NCBI GenBank assembly: GCA_015499985.1
Contig: JAAAUF010000705.1
Span: 1 to 21,871 of the forward strand
Length of the DNA: 21,871 bases
Direction of reading: 5' to 3'
Source of the DNA: Haplosporangium gracile
Lineage: Eukaryota; Mortierellomycota; Mortierellomycetes; Mortierellales; Mortierellaceae
A program made the position numbers and the translations under genes. This document shows, in pieces, positions 8,901 through 18,108 of the stretch. The notes beneath the pieces were generated by a model. That model was given only the letters and a program-made list of their open reading frames with translations. It was not told the origin of the DNA and made no database searches. The stretch's first letter is position 1, and the number at the start of each line of letters is the position of its first letter.

Positions 8901-11900
8901 TTACGGTCTGAATCTGATCGTGACCGTGCCCGCCATGCTAAGAAAAACAACAACAAATAATTAGAACACAAATCAAAAGCGCAGACATGACTGCACACGC
9001 ACGAGAACAAGAAGATAAAGAAACTTACTTGGCGTATTGGGAGGCGTGGGAAGAAGTGACAACAAGGTCATCAACACCATCCTTATTCAAATCAGCAACC
9101 AACAACTGGGACCCAAAGCGACCGCGGAAATCGGTGCCAATAAAACACTGCTTGATCCGGTCGCCGTCGTTGCCGCCATCATCGTCGTCGTCATCTCCGC
9201 CATCGCCCTCTCTATCATTCGAAAACACGAGCTGCTGACCCCTCACACCAACAACATCCTTCCGTTCTCGTCTTCTCCTGCGTCCATGGTTATCATGGTT
9301 ATCATCGTCGTCATCTCGTCTCGAATAATTAGGCTCCCACTCCAGGATGCGTCCAGCTTCGCCTTCAGCATAGGGCTCCGCCAACCAAAGACTCTTGCCA
9401 TCCGTCGAGACCTCCATCGCCGCCGACAGATGCGCCATCGACTGCGACCCTTGCAACGAATCCCGGATCACCCCAGTATCGTCGCCCAGGTCTGACATCT
9501 TGACAACCGTCCCGTTGGCAATTTGCGAGATATCCAGTACCCGAACCATGCCCGCCTGCCATTGACGACCGACCTTAGGCAATTTGTTCAAGACATCTTC
9601 AGACTGAGATCCAACAATCAGCAAGTCCTTGAATCCAGAGGGAGAGGTTGAGGATGAAAAACTGGAGGCAACAAGACGAGATCCGAGTTGTTGGAACTTG
9701 GTATCACCAAGGATCGTAAACATCCACTGTGGCTTCAAAAATGGCTTGACTGACGGTTTGATCGGAGGTGTAGTCATGGTATCGTTGGGGAGCAAGAATC
9801 CTTGGATATGCCCGCGCATGGCCTCCTGCTCATAGTCATCGCCTCCAAAAGTAGGTGACCCAACCACCAGAATCCTCCTCTCCTTCACCTCCACTTCCTC
9901 CTTATCCTTGTTCTTATCGCCCTTGCGGTCAAACCAAGACGGGATCAGCCGCGACCACTTGTAAGGAGGCGAAGGAACAGCCTGCAAGAACGACTCTGTA
10001 ATGACAGTCATCGAGGATCCAAACCATGCAAACTTGGCATCTCCTTGCAGCTCCCAATCCCGATCAATGTCAAGTATCGGACCCTTATGCCCAGTAGAGG
10101 CCAAGAAAGCAACCACCCTGCCAGTCTGACGCGCCAACTCCAGCGGAGGTTTGGTCTCATTGGAAGGTTTGGTAGGAATGATTCCATAAGCCATTGGCAT
10201 CCCAACCACTAGATCCTTGTGGCCAGAGCCCGAGAGATCCAGACCCTCGACCACATAACCCAACCCAGCCAGAGCACCCACACTCTGCGGGACATCCAAT
10301 GCCCTGTCCTTGGTCCTGTCATGATGAATAATCACATCCGGCGTGTTGTTGAATCCCAAGCCCAAGCGACCAAAGTACACAAAGACCGACCCTCCATAGA
10401 CCATATCCTTGGCTTCATGTCCTGGTGCTCCAATCGCCAGATCATCAATCCCATCCTCGTTCAGATCAACAACAGCAAGAGACCATCCAAATCGAGACTG
10501 AGGCTCTGAAGGGTCGCCGTGGAGGACATGTGAAGCCAGAGTACGAACATCAATGCCCTCAGGGTCATCCTGCAAGTTGTCATCGTCGTCGTACAAGGCT
10601 TGGCCAGGGACAATAAACACCGATCCTTGGGAGGGAGCTTTGGGGTCAAAGGTAACATGAGGGGCAGCAATGGCCAAGTCGAGGATACCGTCACCATCAA
10701 AGTCTCCAGTGACCGCAGCGTGACCGAACGAGGAATAGGCGATAGGAAGGAAGAGTGTCTTGACCTGCGAGTCGAACTCGTCTGAAAATGTCAGACAAGC
10801 AGTGGCGCGGGATCCTGACGCCTTGATCGTCTCAATCTTTGTCACCTTCATGTTGCGAGGATGTTGATGCTGTCGCTCCTGCTGTGCCAAAGTATCGCTC
10901 TTGTCAACAGGTGCCACTTCAACGTCGAGCTCCTTTTCTTCTATAGAGATATCGTCATCTTGTGAAATCCTCTCGATGGAAAAGGTGACCATGCCAGACT
11001 TGCTGTCGGTATCAGTCTCGACCACGAACCCAGCCTGATTGAGGCGCAAAAGAGCCTTGGCACCCTCGATAGCAGCATGTCCATATCGGGCTTGTCCCTC
11101 CCGGGCATTATCCAATGCATCCCTGTGGTACGTCTTGGTCCGTTCTTCCCAGAGGGCATAGCATAGGTTGAAGGTAGTGTTTGTTCCAATGGGATCAATG
11201 ATGTCGGGCAAGGGGCGTTCCTCGTCCAGGTATTCAGCTAGTCCATGCCAGCAGTCGACTGTCCATTCTGTCATGTCCCTCAGTCCTCCCAAGGGGTAAC
11301 CCTCGACTTGCTCAATCAAGAACGGTGACTAATTCCAAAACCGATTGAGAATAAAATATATATTTAGTACCCCATCATGTAAATGTACCCCTTAGCACAA
11401 GGCCCTCACCTAAGCTCCAATGACATCGATCCATTAATGAACAGCCCATTTCAGAACTAAAAAAGTGGCCAGCGATGAAGTTAAAACGAATGACCCTTCT
11501 GGTTACCTGGGGCGCGTAGATAGGGAAGAGCTGGCTCCCAAGGCGGGCGTTCGCCTGAATACCCGCAAACCCATTCCTCATACAATGACTCAGAACAGGG
11601 CTCGGAACACGGTACCCCATCCGCTTATAGATCTCCGTAATGTCCTTCACGGGCACCTTCCACGGCGTGATCAGATGGTCAATCTTACCCATATGTGTCA
11701 ACACAAACTCGGCTCCTATGTCGGCCAGGGTGTGCCCCTTGGAGTAGTCTCCCCCAAAGCTGGTTTCTGCAAGGGCCCCGATGAATCCTGACGAGAGGCC
11801 CCTCAGGGCGTGCCAGGACATGTCCCCGAGAGAATGGGACACTGTTCCAAACAGAAACGTGATCAATTGCTATCAAGTTGTCATTATATCGTCAACAACG

Positions 11901-13010
11901 AGATCTCCTGTTAATAAGAGGGGCACGCTAGTAAAGAAACTAGTATCGTGTCGTGTGACAAGTGAAGATGGTATTACCTTGGTGTGGTCGTCCCATGGCT
12001 TGGGGTATGTCTCGAGAATGTATCTCACCGCAGCCTCTGCAAACGGAGGCCAGTGTGCCTATTAACGTGAGAAGGGTAATAACGAAAAGAGTCAATTGCT
12101 GTGTGAACTGACTATGGGAGAGGAGAAAACAGAAAGGAGCCCACCCCATTCACAACTCAGCATAACTCAGCACAACAAAAACAGCACAGGGTCTTCCTCC
12201 TTCGTTTGCACCTAATCTGATTCCAGAATGTGAGCAATGAAGTCTGAACCCTGAGGCAGTAAACAGAGAGTGATCAAAAGAAGGAACAAGGGTGGCAAGC
12301 GGGGAAAGGGGTGTACACAAAGAAAAAGAACACACAGACACAGACACATACACACAGGAAGAATTACGGACTCGGCAGGATAGAGGGTTTGCAAACAAGA
12401 AAAATGGATGACGGGTAAAGAAGAGAGAACAAAAGAGAGAAACAAAGAAGAGACAAGGGTGGGAACAAAAAGACGAATGGAAGCAAAAGAACAAAGCGAC
12501 ACTCATTTATACTCCTTCACTTCTTTTCGCACTCGCTCGTCTCATGGGCGTGAGTCATGGAAGGGTGAGGAATCACAGTTGTGAATGGAAGTGAGTGATT
12601 ACCTCCTCGGCGGCCTCATTGTAGAGCTTGCCGATACAGTTGTAACCCCAGTCTGGGAAGAAACTACCTGCGAAGAGCAGGTCTCGTTGCTCTAAGAGGG
12701 GAGTGTAGTCGTCCTGTAGTGAGGTGGAGGTGTGATTCGTGTTGGCATGGGTGACTGAATAAGATTGAGAGGAGGAGGAGGGTGCATGTGAAAGAGTTTG
12801 GTGTGAAGGGGTGACGAGTCGAGTGTTGTTATGGTCGTCTTTAGTAGAGAGGAGAATACGACTGGCTCTGAAGGCGACTTCGTTGTGGATGGTGACACCG
12901 CAGGCATCGACGTGTGAATTGAATGTTGTTGTAGTGGTGGCACAGAAGAGGAACAAGGCAACAGCCACGAGTGTGGATAGAGATGGTGATGATGGCATTG
13001 ACCGAGTCAT
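8901..13010 (-). CDS. GPI-specific phospholipase D homologue, 5 exons
   Basis: This is a secreted GPLD1-like enzyme predicted to cleave the inositol-phosphate linkage of GPI anchors. Exons are 13010-12603, 12058-11978, 11869-11507, 11328-9029 and 8937-8901: 3189 nt, 1062 residues. Every intron is GT-AG with a GTAA donor, and homology runs unbroken over the junctions (NEAAEE/AHWPPF, DDHTK/QLITFLFG, IYAPQ/SPFLIEQVE). The last exon is 37 nt and ends AGTVTIRFRP. Residues 1-36 are a signal peptide; the mature chain begins CGVTIH as in animal GPLD1. The N-terminal zinc-dependent phospholipase domain keeps its likely metal ligands: H42, D120 (FFPDWG), H138, H175-x3-D179, H183, H209-x3-D213. Residues about 480-1062 form a seven-bladed FG-GAP propeller with calcium-type loops (DFDGDGILD, DLNEDGIDD, DLNKDGVDD). 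It is longer than animal GPLD1 (about 840) because of Ser/Thr/His-rich (51-100) and Asp/Arg-rich (about 960-1015) insertions. No frameshift or stop was seen. The start gives the signal peptide; the frame is open further upstream only through CT-rich leader. Confidence 0.93.
9135..9330 (-). other. Asp/Arg-rich insertion in the last propeller blade
   Basis: Between propeller blades six and seven, the phospholipase D reading frame has two runs of Asp codons (RRDDDDDNHDNHG and GDGGDDDDDDGGNDGD) separated by an Arg-rich patch. They are coded by GAC/GAT triplet repeats. Blade seven resumes normally at GRFGSQLLVADLNKDG, so this is an in-frame, surface-loop type expansion rather than damage. Confidence 0.8.
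12059..12602 (-). other. Long first intron of phospholipase D gene
   Basis: 544 nt with donor GTAATC and acceptor TAATAG. The other introns of this gene are 178, 108 and 91 nt. The protein sequence across it (NEAAEE then AHWPPF) matches the family without a gap, so no exon is hidden inside. On plus it is A/G-rich with ACACAG runs. Open frames inside it are compositional artefacts. Confidence 0.8.
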
Positions 13011-14484
13011 TGTGGGTATTGCTAGTTGTGTGTATATGTATGGGTGTGTGTGCGTGTATCGATCATGGGGGGGGGGGAGTATGCAATATGGAAAGACAAA
13101 GAAGGAAAGAGAAGTAGGAGTTGTACAGAGAAAGAAGAAGGAAGAGGTGTGAAGTGTGAGACGATGGGGTGACAAAGATAAAAGACAAAAGTGGGCTGAA
13201 TGAGGAAGGCGTGAAAGTAGACAAAAAAGAGAGAGGCTGATGAAGGACGATGACGATGATGGACGGGAGACAACACCCGGGAAATAAAATGGGATATCGA
13301 TTTTCTTGTCCCTGGATTGGGCGTAGACGAAGAAGAAGGCAAGGAAATAAACCGCATCGTAAACATGCAATAAAAAGAAAAAAGGGGTGATAATATCATC
13401 CATTCGCATACAAAAATCAGAATCCTTCAACAAGCAAGGTGATCAGATAACCCACCCCCTCTTTTCTACAAGCAAGCCTTTCAAGCATTACATCGCATTG
13501 CCACCCAACTCTCCCTCGGTCTTCTTTATTCAATTCCCTCTCTTTTTTTTGACTTCCCTAGCGACACCAATCGCATGCAAGCAAAGTCTGGCGATGATTC
13601 GTCGACACAAGAACACGTTGCCGTCGTCGATTTCTTTATTGTTAAACGTACCAAATCGCGCCGATGGAGAATAAAAGACGACGTGATCTAAGCTTCTGAC
13701 GGACCGGATGACTTGTTCGAAAAGAAGAAAGATGAATGAGCTAGTCAACCGACTGCATAACGAGAGAAAGGTGTGGATACAGACAACATCCTTCCTTCTT
13801 TCTATTAAAGACAACACAGCATGGAAGAAGAAAGTCGCCTAGAGATGACTACCTTGTGCAAGTGTGGTCAATGCTCCCCTCTGTAAGGCTTCTTCGCCCC
13901 CTAATTCCCTTTTTTTTGTTCCTTGCCTACACCTTTCAAAAAGCGACACACAGACTTCAGTACAAACAAAGGGGCAATAAATGAAAAAGTGCCGCGTGCC
14001 ATCCCATCCCTGAAAAGCAACAAAGGGCTGTTTGTTCCCTTGTTCTTTTTCGTTCGATTATCTGTCCTCTCTTTTTCTCGCTCATGACCCAGGTGACCGC
14101 CTTGTCCACATGCAACTTGCCTTGCGCCAAGTACAAGCGCATGAAGACAAGCAGTGCGCTCCAATGTCCTTTTTGATGTTTTTGGAAAATAAACATAATT
14201 AATGTACCTTCCAAAGCGTGTGAAAGAAAAATGGTTGTATTGATGCTCCTACGGCTCGTTCTTTGAAGTGAAAAAGGATTCATAGAAACAAGAGAAGTTT
14301 GCCACGGGCCAAAAAAAAAAAAAATATCCAAAATTGCCATACGGAAAGTAAAGAACCGGCAACGATGGAAGGAAATGACTACAAAATACCTCAAAAAAAA
14401 AAAGAGCTAAGGCTGGGGTAGTAATTTATACTAATCGTGATAGTTCAAGTACGACGTGCAAGCATCGAAAAAACTGTTCTCAAC
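13011..14484. other. Promoter/leader of phospholipase D and gene-free spacer
   Basis: On the minus strand the first 400 nt upstream of the ATG are strongly C/T-rich. They include a C10 run (13068-13077, G on plus) and a (CA)n-like tract (13024-13052), which fits a pyrimidine-rich leader or promoter. Beyond 13430 the sequence is AT-rich with A homopolymers (14311-14324, 14393-14403). Open frames of 87-145 codons on minus in 13.9-14.4 kb overlap each other, lack motifs and partly start at non-ATG codons. I see no gene in it. Confidence 0.5.
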
Positions 14485-14740
14485 AGAATCGCTTTGCCCG
14501 AGCAACCTCCGATTAGTCTCGCTGAGGTGGGAGCGCTCTAGTCGTAACAGCACCCGATACGACAAGCCCAAAAGATCCAGTCTCCCAAACCAGCTTCATC
14601 GACACACTACCCAACTCCTCCACCACCAGTCGCTACACTCGAACGGACCTGTCCAAACAAGCAGTCGCAAATTCCAAGGTCCCAGGCCTCCACACAACAC
14701 CTGTCATTTCCCCAAAAAAAACCTTGCACAATCGCAACCG
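14485..14740 (-). pseudogene. WD40-repeat relic, stop and frameshift
   Basis: On minus the frame reads CKVFFGEMTGVVWRPGTLEF then ATACLDRSVRV, followed by TAG (14633-14635) exactly where the invariant blade tryptophan should be (RVW). After the stop the same frame continues RLVVEELGSVSMKLVWETG. A shift then leads to LSETNRRLLGQ (about 14490-14525). All blocks match the layout of the WD40 relic at 1528-1860, so both derive from one family. It is a single blade plus tail with no start or other blades, and so not functional. It abuts the first F-box-family fragment on the opposite strand. Confidence 0.7.
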
Positions 14741-14852
14741 GTACGCACTCCTAAGCGTTCTGTGCTTCTTTGTCCGAGGGACTCGAAACTTTTCTGTGGA
14801 TAACCACAGCATGGATCCCTGCAATTTTCAAAATATTTCAATTTTCTAGGGA

Positions 14853-15257
14853 GTGTTACTGAAATGTCAAAGGCTTCAGAGTTCGAAGGTGGTTTGGTTT
14901 AATATCTTCGACGGCGTAGATCATAGCGATAGTGAGAGCGATAGTAGCAGTGACAGGAGTGGCAGCATTAATAACGACGAACAGGACGAACAAGAAATAT
15001 GGGAAAAGCAGGATGGTAAAGAAGAGGACGAGACAAAGAGGACGCACGGAGTCGACTTCTTTGAGGAGTCTTTGTATACTGCATTTGAGCTCCCAAAAGG
15101 GTGGCTCCAGTTGCCGGGACTTGCACCTGGACCACCTTATACACTCGCTGCTAACGATTCGAGACGACGCGTTTTTGAGGGCATTTGCTCTTTGCCTTTC
15201 ATGCAGTCCCTTGTGCTGAATGACGATAGGTTTGAAAAAGTATCCTTTTGTGTTTGA
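14853..15257 (+). pseudogene. F-box-like/LRR family copy A, C-terminal fragment
   Basis: An open 134-codon frame that starts at GTG, with no ATG in a suitable place. Its first residues (LLKCQRLQSSKVVWFNIFDG) match the last leucine-rich repeat of the family, corresponding to ECPELESLTLVGFPF in copy B. Its end (ELPKGWLQLPGL, then FEGICSLPFMQSLVLNDDRFEK) matches the C-terminal module seen in B, C and D (LPAGWxYxxK, SSTEELRRLxFE, VLNxDRFEK). Between them lies an acidic Ser/Asp/Glu linker of roughly 50 residues that the other copies lack. There are no internal stops or shifts. AATAAA overlaps the stop (15257-15262), and the context AATAAACCA is repeated after copy B, so homology includes the 3' untranslated end. 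The 5' two-thirds of the gene is missing, replaced upstream by the opposite-strand WD40 relic. It could be the last exon of an unseen gene, but a fragment is more likely. Confidence 0.65.
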
Positions 15258-15289
15258 ATAAACCACGAGCAATTAAAGAGAAAGATGTG

Positions 15290-15375
15290 GACATGGTGAC
15301 CATATCATCGAAAGAGTATGATATGGTTATCATATGGTTGAAAGAGAGAGAGAAGGACGTGGCGACCATATGGCC
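15290..15375 (+). repeat. Three imperfect ~30-bp tandem repeats
   Basis: Units begin at 15290 (gacatggtgaccatatcatc), 15320 (gatatggttatcatatggtt) and 15356 (gacgtggcgaccatatggcc). The first two are followed by gaaagaga-like sequence. They lie in the spacer between copies A and B. Read in one frame they give a repeating D(M/V)VTIxxKE pattern, but no start or homology supports translation. Confidence 0.65.
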
Positions 15376-15507
15376 ACCACATCCTAATTTTTTTTCGAAG
15401 GTGGCAACACTTGAGGGGCGTAGAGTAAAGATTTCAGTCGCATGGCAAAACTATTGTCAAAATGGCGCTCTCCTCTAGACCCACATTCACTTCCTGATAT
15501 CACCACA

Positions 15508-17085
15508 ATGGACAACAGAAACAAGCATCCACTCGCCATATCAGAAATCGTCTTCACCATCAGCAAGCTCATCCCTCTCTGGGCGCAGGCACGCTGCAAC
15601 GGCCAAACTGTGTGGTACTTTCGACCAAAAGACCTCGTCGCCGCGTCCGCTGTCAACCGCCTCCTTCATATACTTCTCACCCCCATCCTCTGGACCGTCT
15701 TTGCCTACCCCACCGACAACTCCCACAACCGCTTTCTTCAATCTTATGCAGGACCAAGGCGCTTCCACATGATTTCGGATGATGTCATCAAGAAGAACAG
15801 CCGGCACTTTCGATATCTCGACTTATCACTCGGTGACGTTGTTGGTGGTATGCCTCGCAAGGCAGAACAGCTTCAACTCAGTTGTACACGTCTTCAGGAG
15901 CTTAGAGTATCTTCTGTCGCTTATGCCGCATGTATTGGACGGTTGATCCAGGCTAACCTTGGCTTGCGTCTGTTGCAGTGGAACGTTTCGAGTACCGTCC
16001 TAACTCTCCGTCCGACACAAAGTTCCTCTTACCTCTTCGCCAGCCTCGGACACTCTGTCTTAAAGGTTGGACACTTAATCCCGTTCATCTCCACCATATC
16101 TGGAACAACAACGCCGACACGCTCAAGAAGCTCGAGCTGGGCACAACCACTATTGTCCCCTGGACTCCGCCCATGCGCTCAGAGTGGGATGCTTTGGACC
16201 CCTTCTGCCCGCGAGTACATGTCGGAGGCTGAAATTAACGAGGCGAATCGGTTGACGCAGGGACAACCCCTCTTACTCCCTAAGGTCAAGTCACTCAAGT
16301 TGAATCACATTTAGGTGTCTTCAATAAAATCGATGTACAGTTTGGTTCGCGCATTCCCGGCTCTGGAGACGCTCAAGATTGGATATCTCGAGGAGGAAAC
16401 TGACGTGCGGCCGGCCGAGAATTCGCGGGAGTTTTGCCCCAATCTTTGATCTATTCAATGCTATGATTTGGAACTCCACACTGATGCTGGTACACCTCGT
16501 CAACAAGATGGTTTGATACACGTTGTCAAGGCCTGTGCGCCTGGGAACTTGGTACACGCCGTGTTGACTCGCTGGACATTCGATGACTGCCTAAATGACG
16601 CTTTGTTGGCACACCGAGATTCACTGAGGGCCTTGGAGTTGAACTTTTACAACCAAGAGACCCCCTGAAGCACTTGAGAATGTGCGCGAGGCGTTGCAGG
16701 GATGCAAGCGACTCAAGAAATTCTCCATCTACAACTTCCGTAGATCGTACCAGGTTCGGGACGCGTCAATTCTATTGAACGGGTTGTAGGAGTGCCCTGA
16801 GCTCGAGAGTTTGACGTTGGTCGGATTTCCGTTCACGGAATGGATACTGGTTGTACTTGATGATGAGGCTAACAGGATCAATCAATACATGGAGGAAATA
16901 AAAGATAAGTTGCCAGCTTCTAAGGTGATGTTGCCGGCGGGGTGGCGATACTCGAAAAGAGGGGTTACTGGACCCAATGAGTCTGCTTCGAACGAAAACT
17001 TCAAGATTATGGCTTTTAGACTGCTGTGGACTTGTCTTCCATCCACACCGGTGTTCTGAACTGCGACCGGTTTGAAAAGGATTGA
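15508..17085 (+). pseudogene. F-box-like/LRR family copy B, full-length but disrupted
   Basis: The start ATG at 15508 matches the family N-terminus (NKHPLAISEIV in B, NIHPLPLPEIV in D). The F-box-like region is SEIVFTISKLIPLW...FRPKDLVAASAVNRLLHILLTPILWTVF, followed by leucine-rich segments (RYLDLSLGD, LQLSCTRLQELRVSS). Comparison with D and E shows the damage. A shift near 16010 moves into the frame coding LRQPRTLCLKGWTLNPVHLH, and a compensating shift comes near 16205-16230. TAG at 16312 stands where D has Trp, and TGA at 16447 where E has CGA Arg. An extra C in the C-run at 16663-16667 shifts into ALENVREALQGCKRL, TAG follows at 16787, and a last shift near 17022 leads to HTGVLNCDRFEKD-stop. 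AATAAA lies at 17116-17121. An intact member would be about 525 residues; F-box proteins of this type usually present substrates to SCF ubiquitin ligases. Upstream codons back to 15442 are open but not conserved. Confidence 0.75.
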
Positions 17086-17115
17086 AAAGAGTTGAAAAAG
17101 CCATATTCTTATTTC

Positions 17116-17121
17116 AATAAA
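17116..17121 (+). terminator. Polyadenylation signal behind copy B
   Basis: AATAAA in the context TTTCAATAAACCAG, 31 nt after the ancestral stop at 17083-17085. The same context (TTTGAATAAACCA) follows copy A, which shows that the duplications included 3' untranslated sequence. Confidence 0.6.
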
Positions 17122-17170
17122 CCAGTGCGAGGTTCGCTAATCCCTAACTTTCTTTCACGTCCAATTTTTG

Positions 17171-17723
17171 TGGGCCCGTACTCCTGAGGATTTAGTGAAT
17201 GTCGTGTTAGCGCGGTGGGAGTTTGATAATATCTTCAAAGATGCATTGATGGTGCATAGACATTGGCTGGAGATCCTGGAATTGAACTTTTACAATTAGG
17301 AGACTCCTAGAAAGCTGAAGAATATCCATATGGTCTTGGAGAGATGCAAGCGACTAAATTTTCTCAATGCGCAGCTACAGCAGGTCGCACAAGGTCCAGG
17401 ACGCGTTATTTTCTTGATAGGATAAAAGAGTGTCGCAAGCTCAAGAGTCTGTCTTTAATTGGGTTCCCGTTCATCGACACGGGTCTGAAGGATATTTGCG
17501 AGGAGGCGAGAAGGATTGAGAAATACAAGCAAGATATTTGAAGTGAGAAGGATGTTTCCAAGGTAGACTTGCCGGCAGGTTGGAGTTATTTGGATAAGGT
17601 TGTTGGTGGAGCAAACGAGTCAAGTTCGACTGAGGAGCTAAGGAGGTTAGGATTGGAGGCTGTTTTCAGTTTGCCTCTTGTGAAGACCCTATTTGAAAAC
17701 GCGCCCACTTTAACCGTCTTAAT
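17171..17723 (+). pseudogene. F-box-like/LRR family copy C, 3' third only
   Basis: Homology starts at ARTPEDLVNVVLARWEFD, equivalent to CAPGNLVHAVLTRWTFDD of copy B, so about two-thirds of the gene is absent. It continues DALMVHRHWLEILELNFYN, a TAG at 17297-17299 in place of the conserved Gln, then ETPRKLKNIHMVLERCKRL. Frame changes around 17360-17420 lead to IKECRKLKSLSLIGFPFIDT. A TGA follows at 17539, then the C-terminal module LPAGWSYLDKVVGGANESSS and LRRLGLEAVFSLPLVKTL. No ancestral stop or polyadenylation signal equivalent to A and B was found. It lies directly behind copy B in the same orientation, consistent with a tandem duplication followed by deletion. Confidence 0.72.
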
Positions 17724-18108
17724 GAAGCAGCGAGAGGGCCAACCAACACCTCCATATTTTGGTCCGCATCTATTTGATCATCTCTTTGACGCCTCTATTT
17801 CAAAACCACATCAGCTATGCACTCACCCCTCCGAAACCAAGGCGATACGGATCAAGTGTGCTGGAATACAAGCTTGTGATAACAAAAAAAAAGAGGGTCG
17901 CATCGTCACGTCTTCGAGACACATCGTTATCAACGGTGAGCAATAAGAGATCGCAAAGGATAATATGCATGAATTTCATGGGGAGGGGGGAAGGGGGAAA
18001 GATATACAAACTTTATTTTGCTAATTGACCATAACATTTTGCGACGCCATCGACCTCTACGTTCATTTGCTATCTATTAAGAAGGCAGCGAAGAAGATGC
18101 CTTTCAAA
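17724..18108. other. Spacer between tail-to-tail copies C and D
   Basis: 385 nt with no family homology and no coding evidence. It contains an A9 run (17884-17892) and a G-rich patch (17981-17999). The plus frame of copy C stays open to 17946, but the residues past 17723 match nothing in the other copies. Confidence 0.5.

Noticed and set aside
12150..12506. Cys/Ser/Phe-rich minus frames within the first phospholipase D intron
   Set aside because: The intron is pyrimidine-rich on that strand, and protein homology passes directly from exon 1 to exon 2 without need of an extra exon.
13957..14394. 145-codon minus frame upstream of the phospholipase D gene
   Set aside because: There are no motifs. 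It spans an A14 homopolymer read as poly-Phe, and an overlapping 87-codon frame is equally open.
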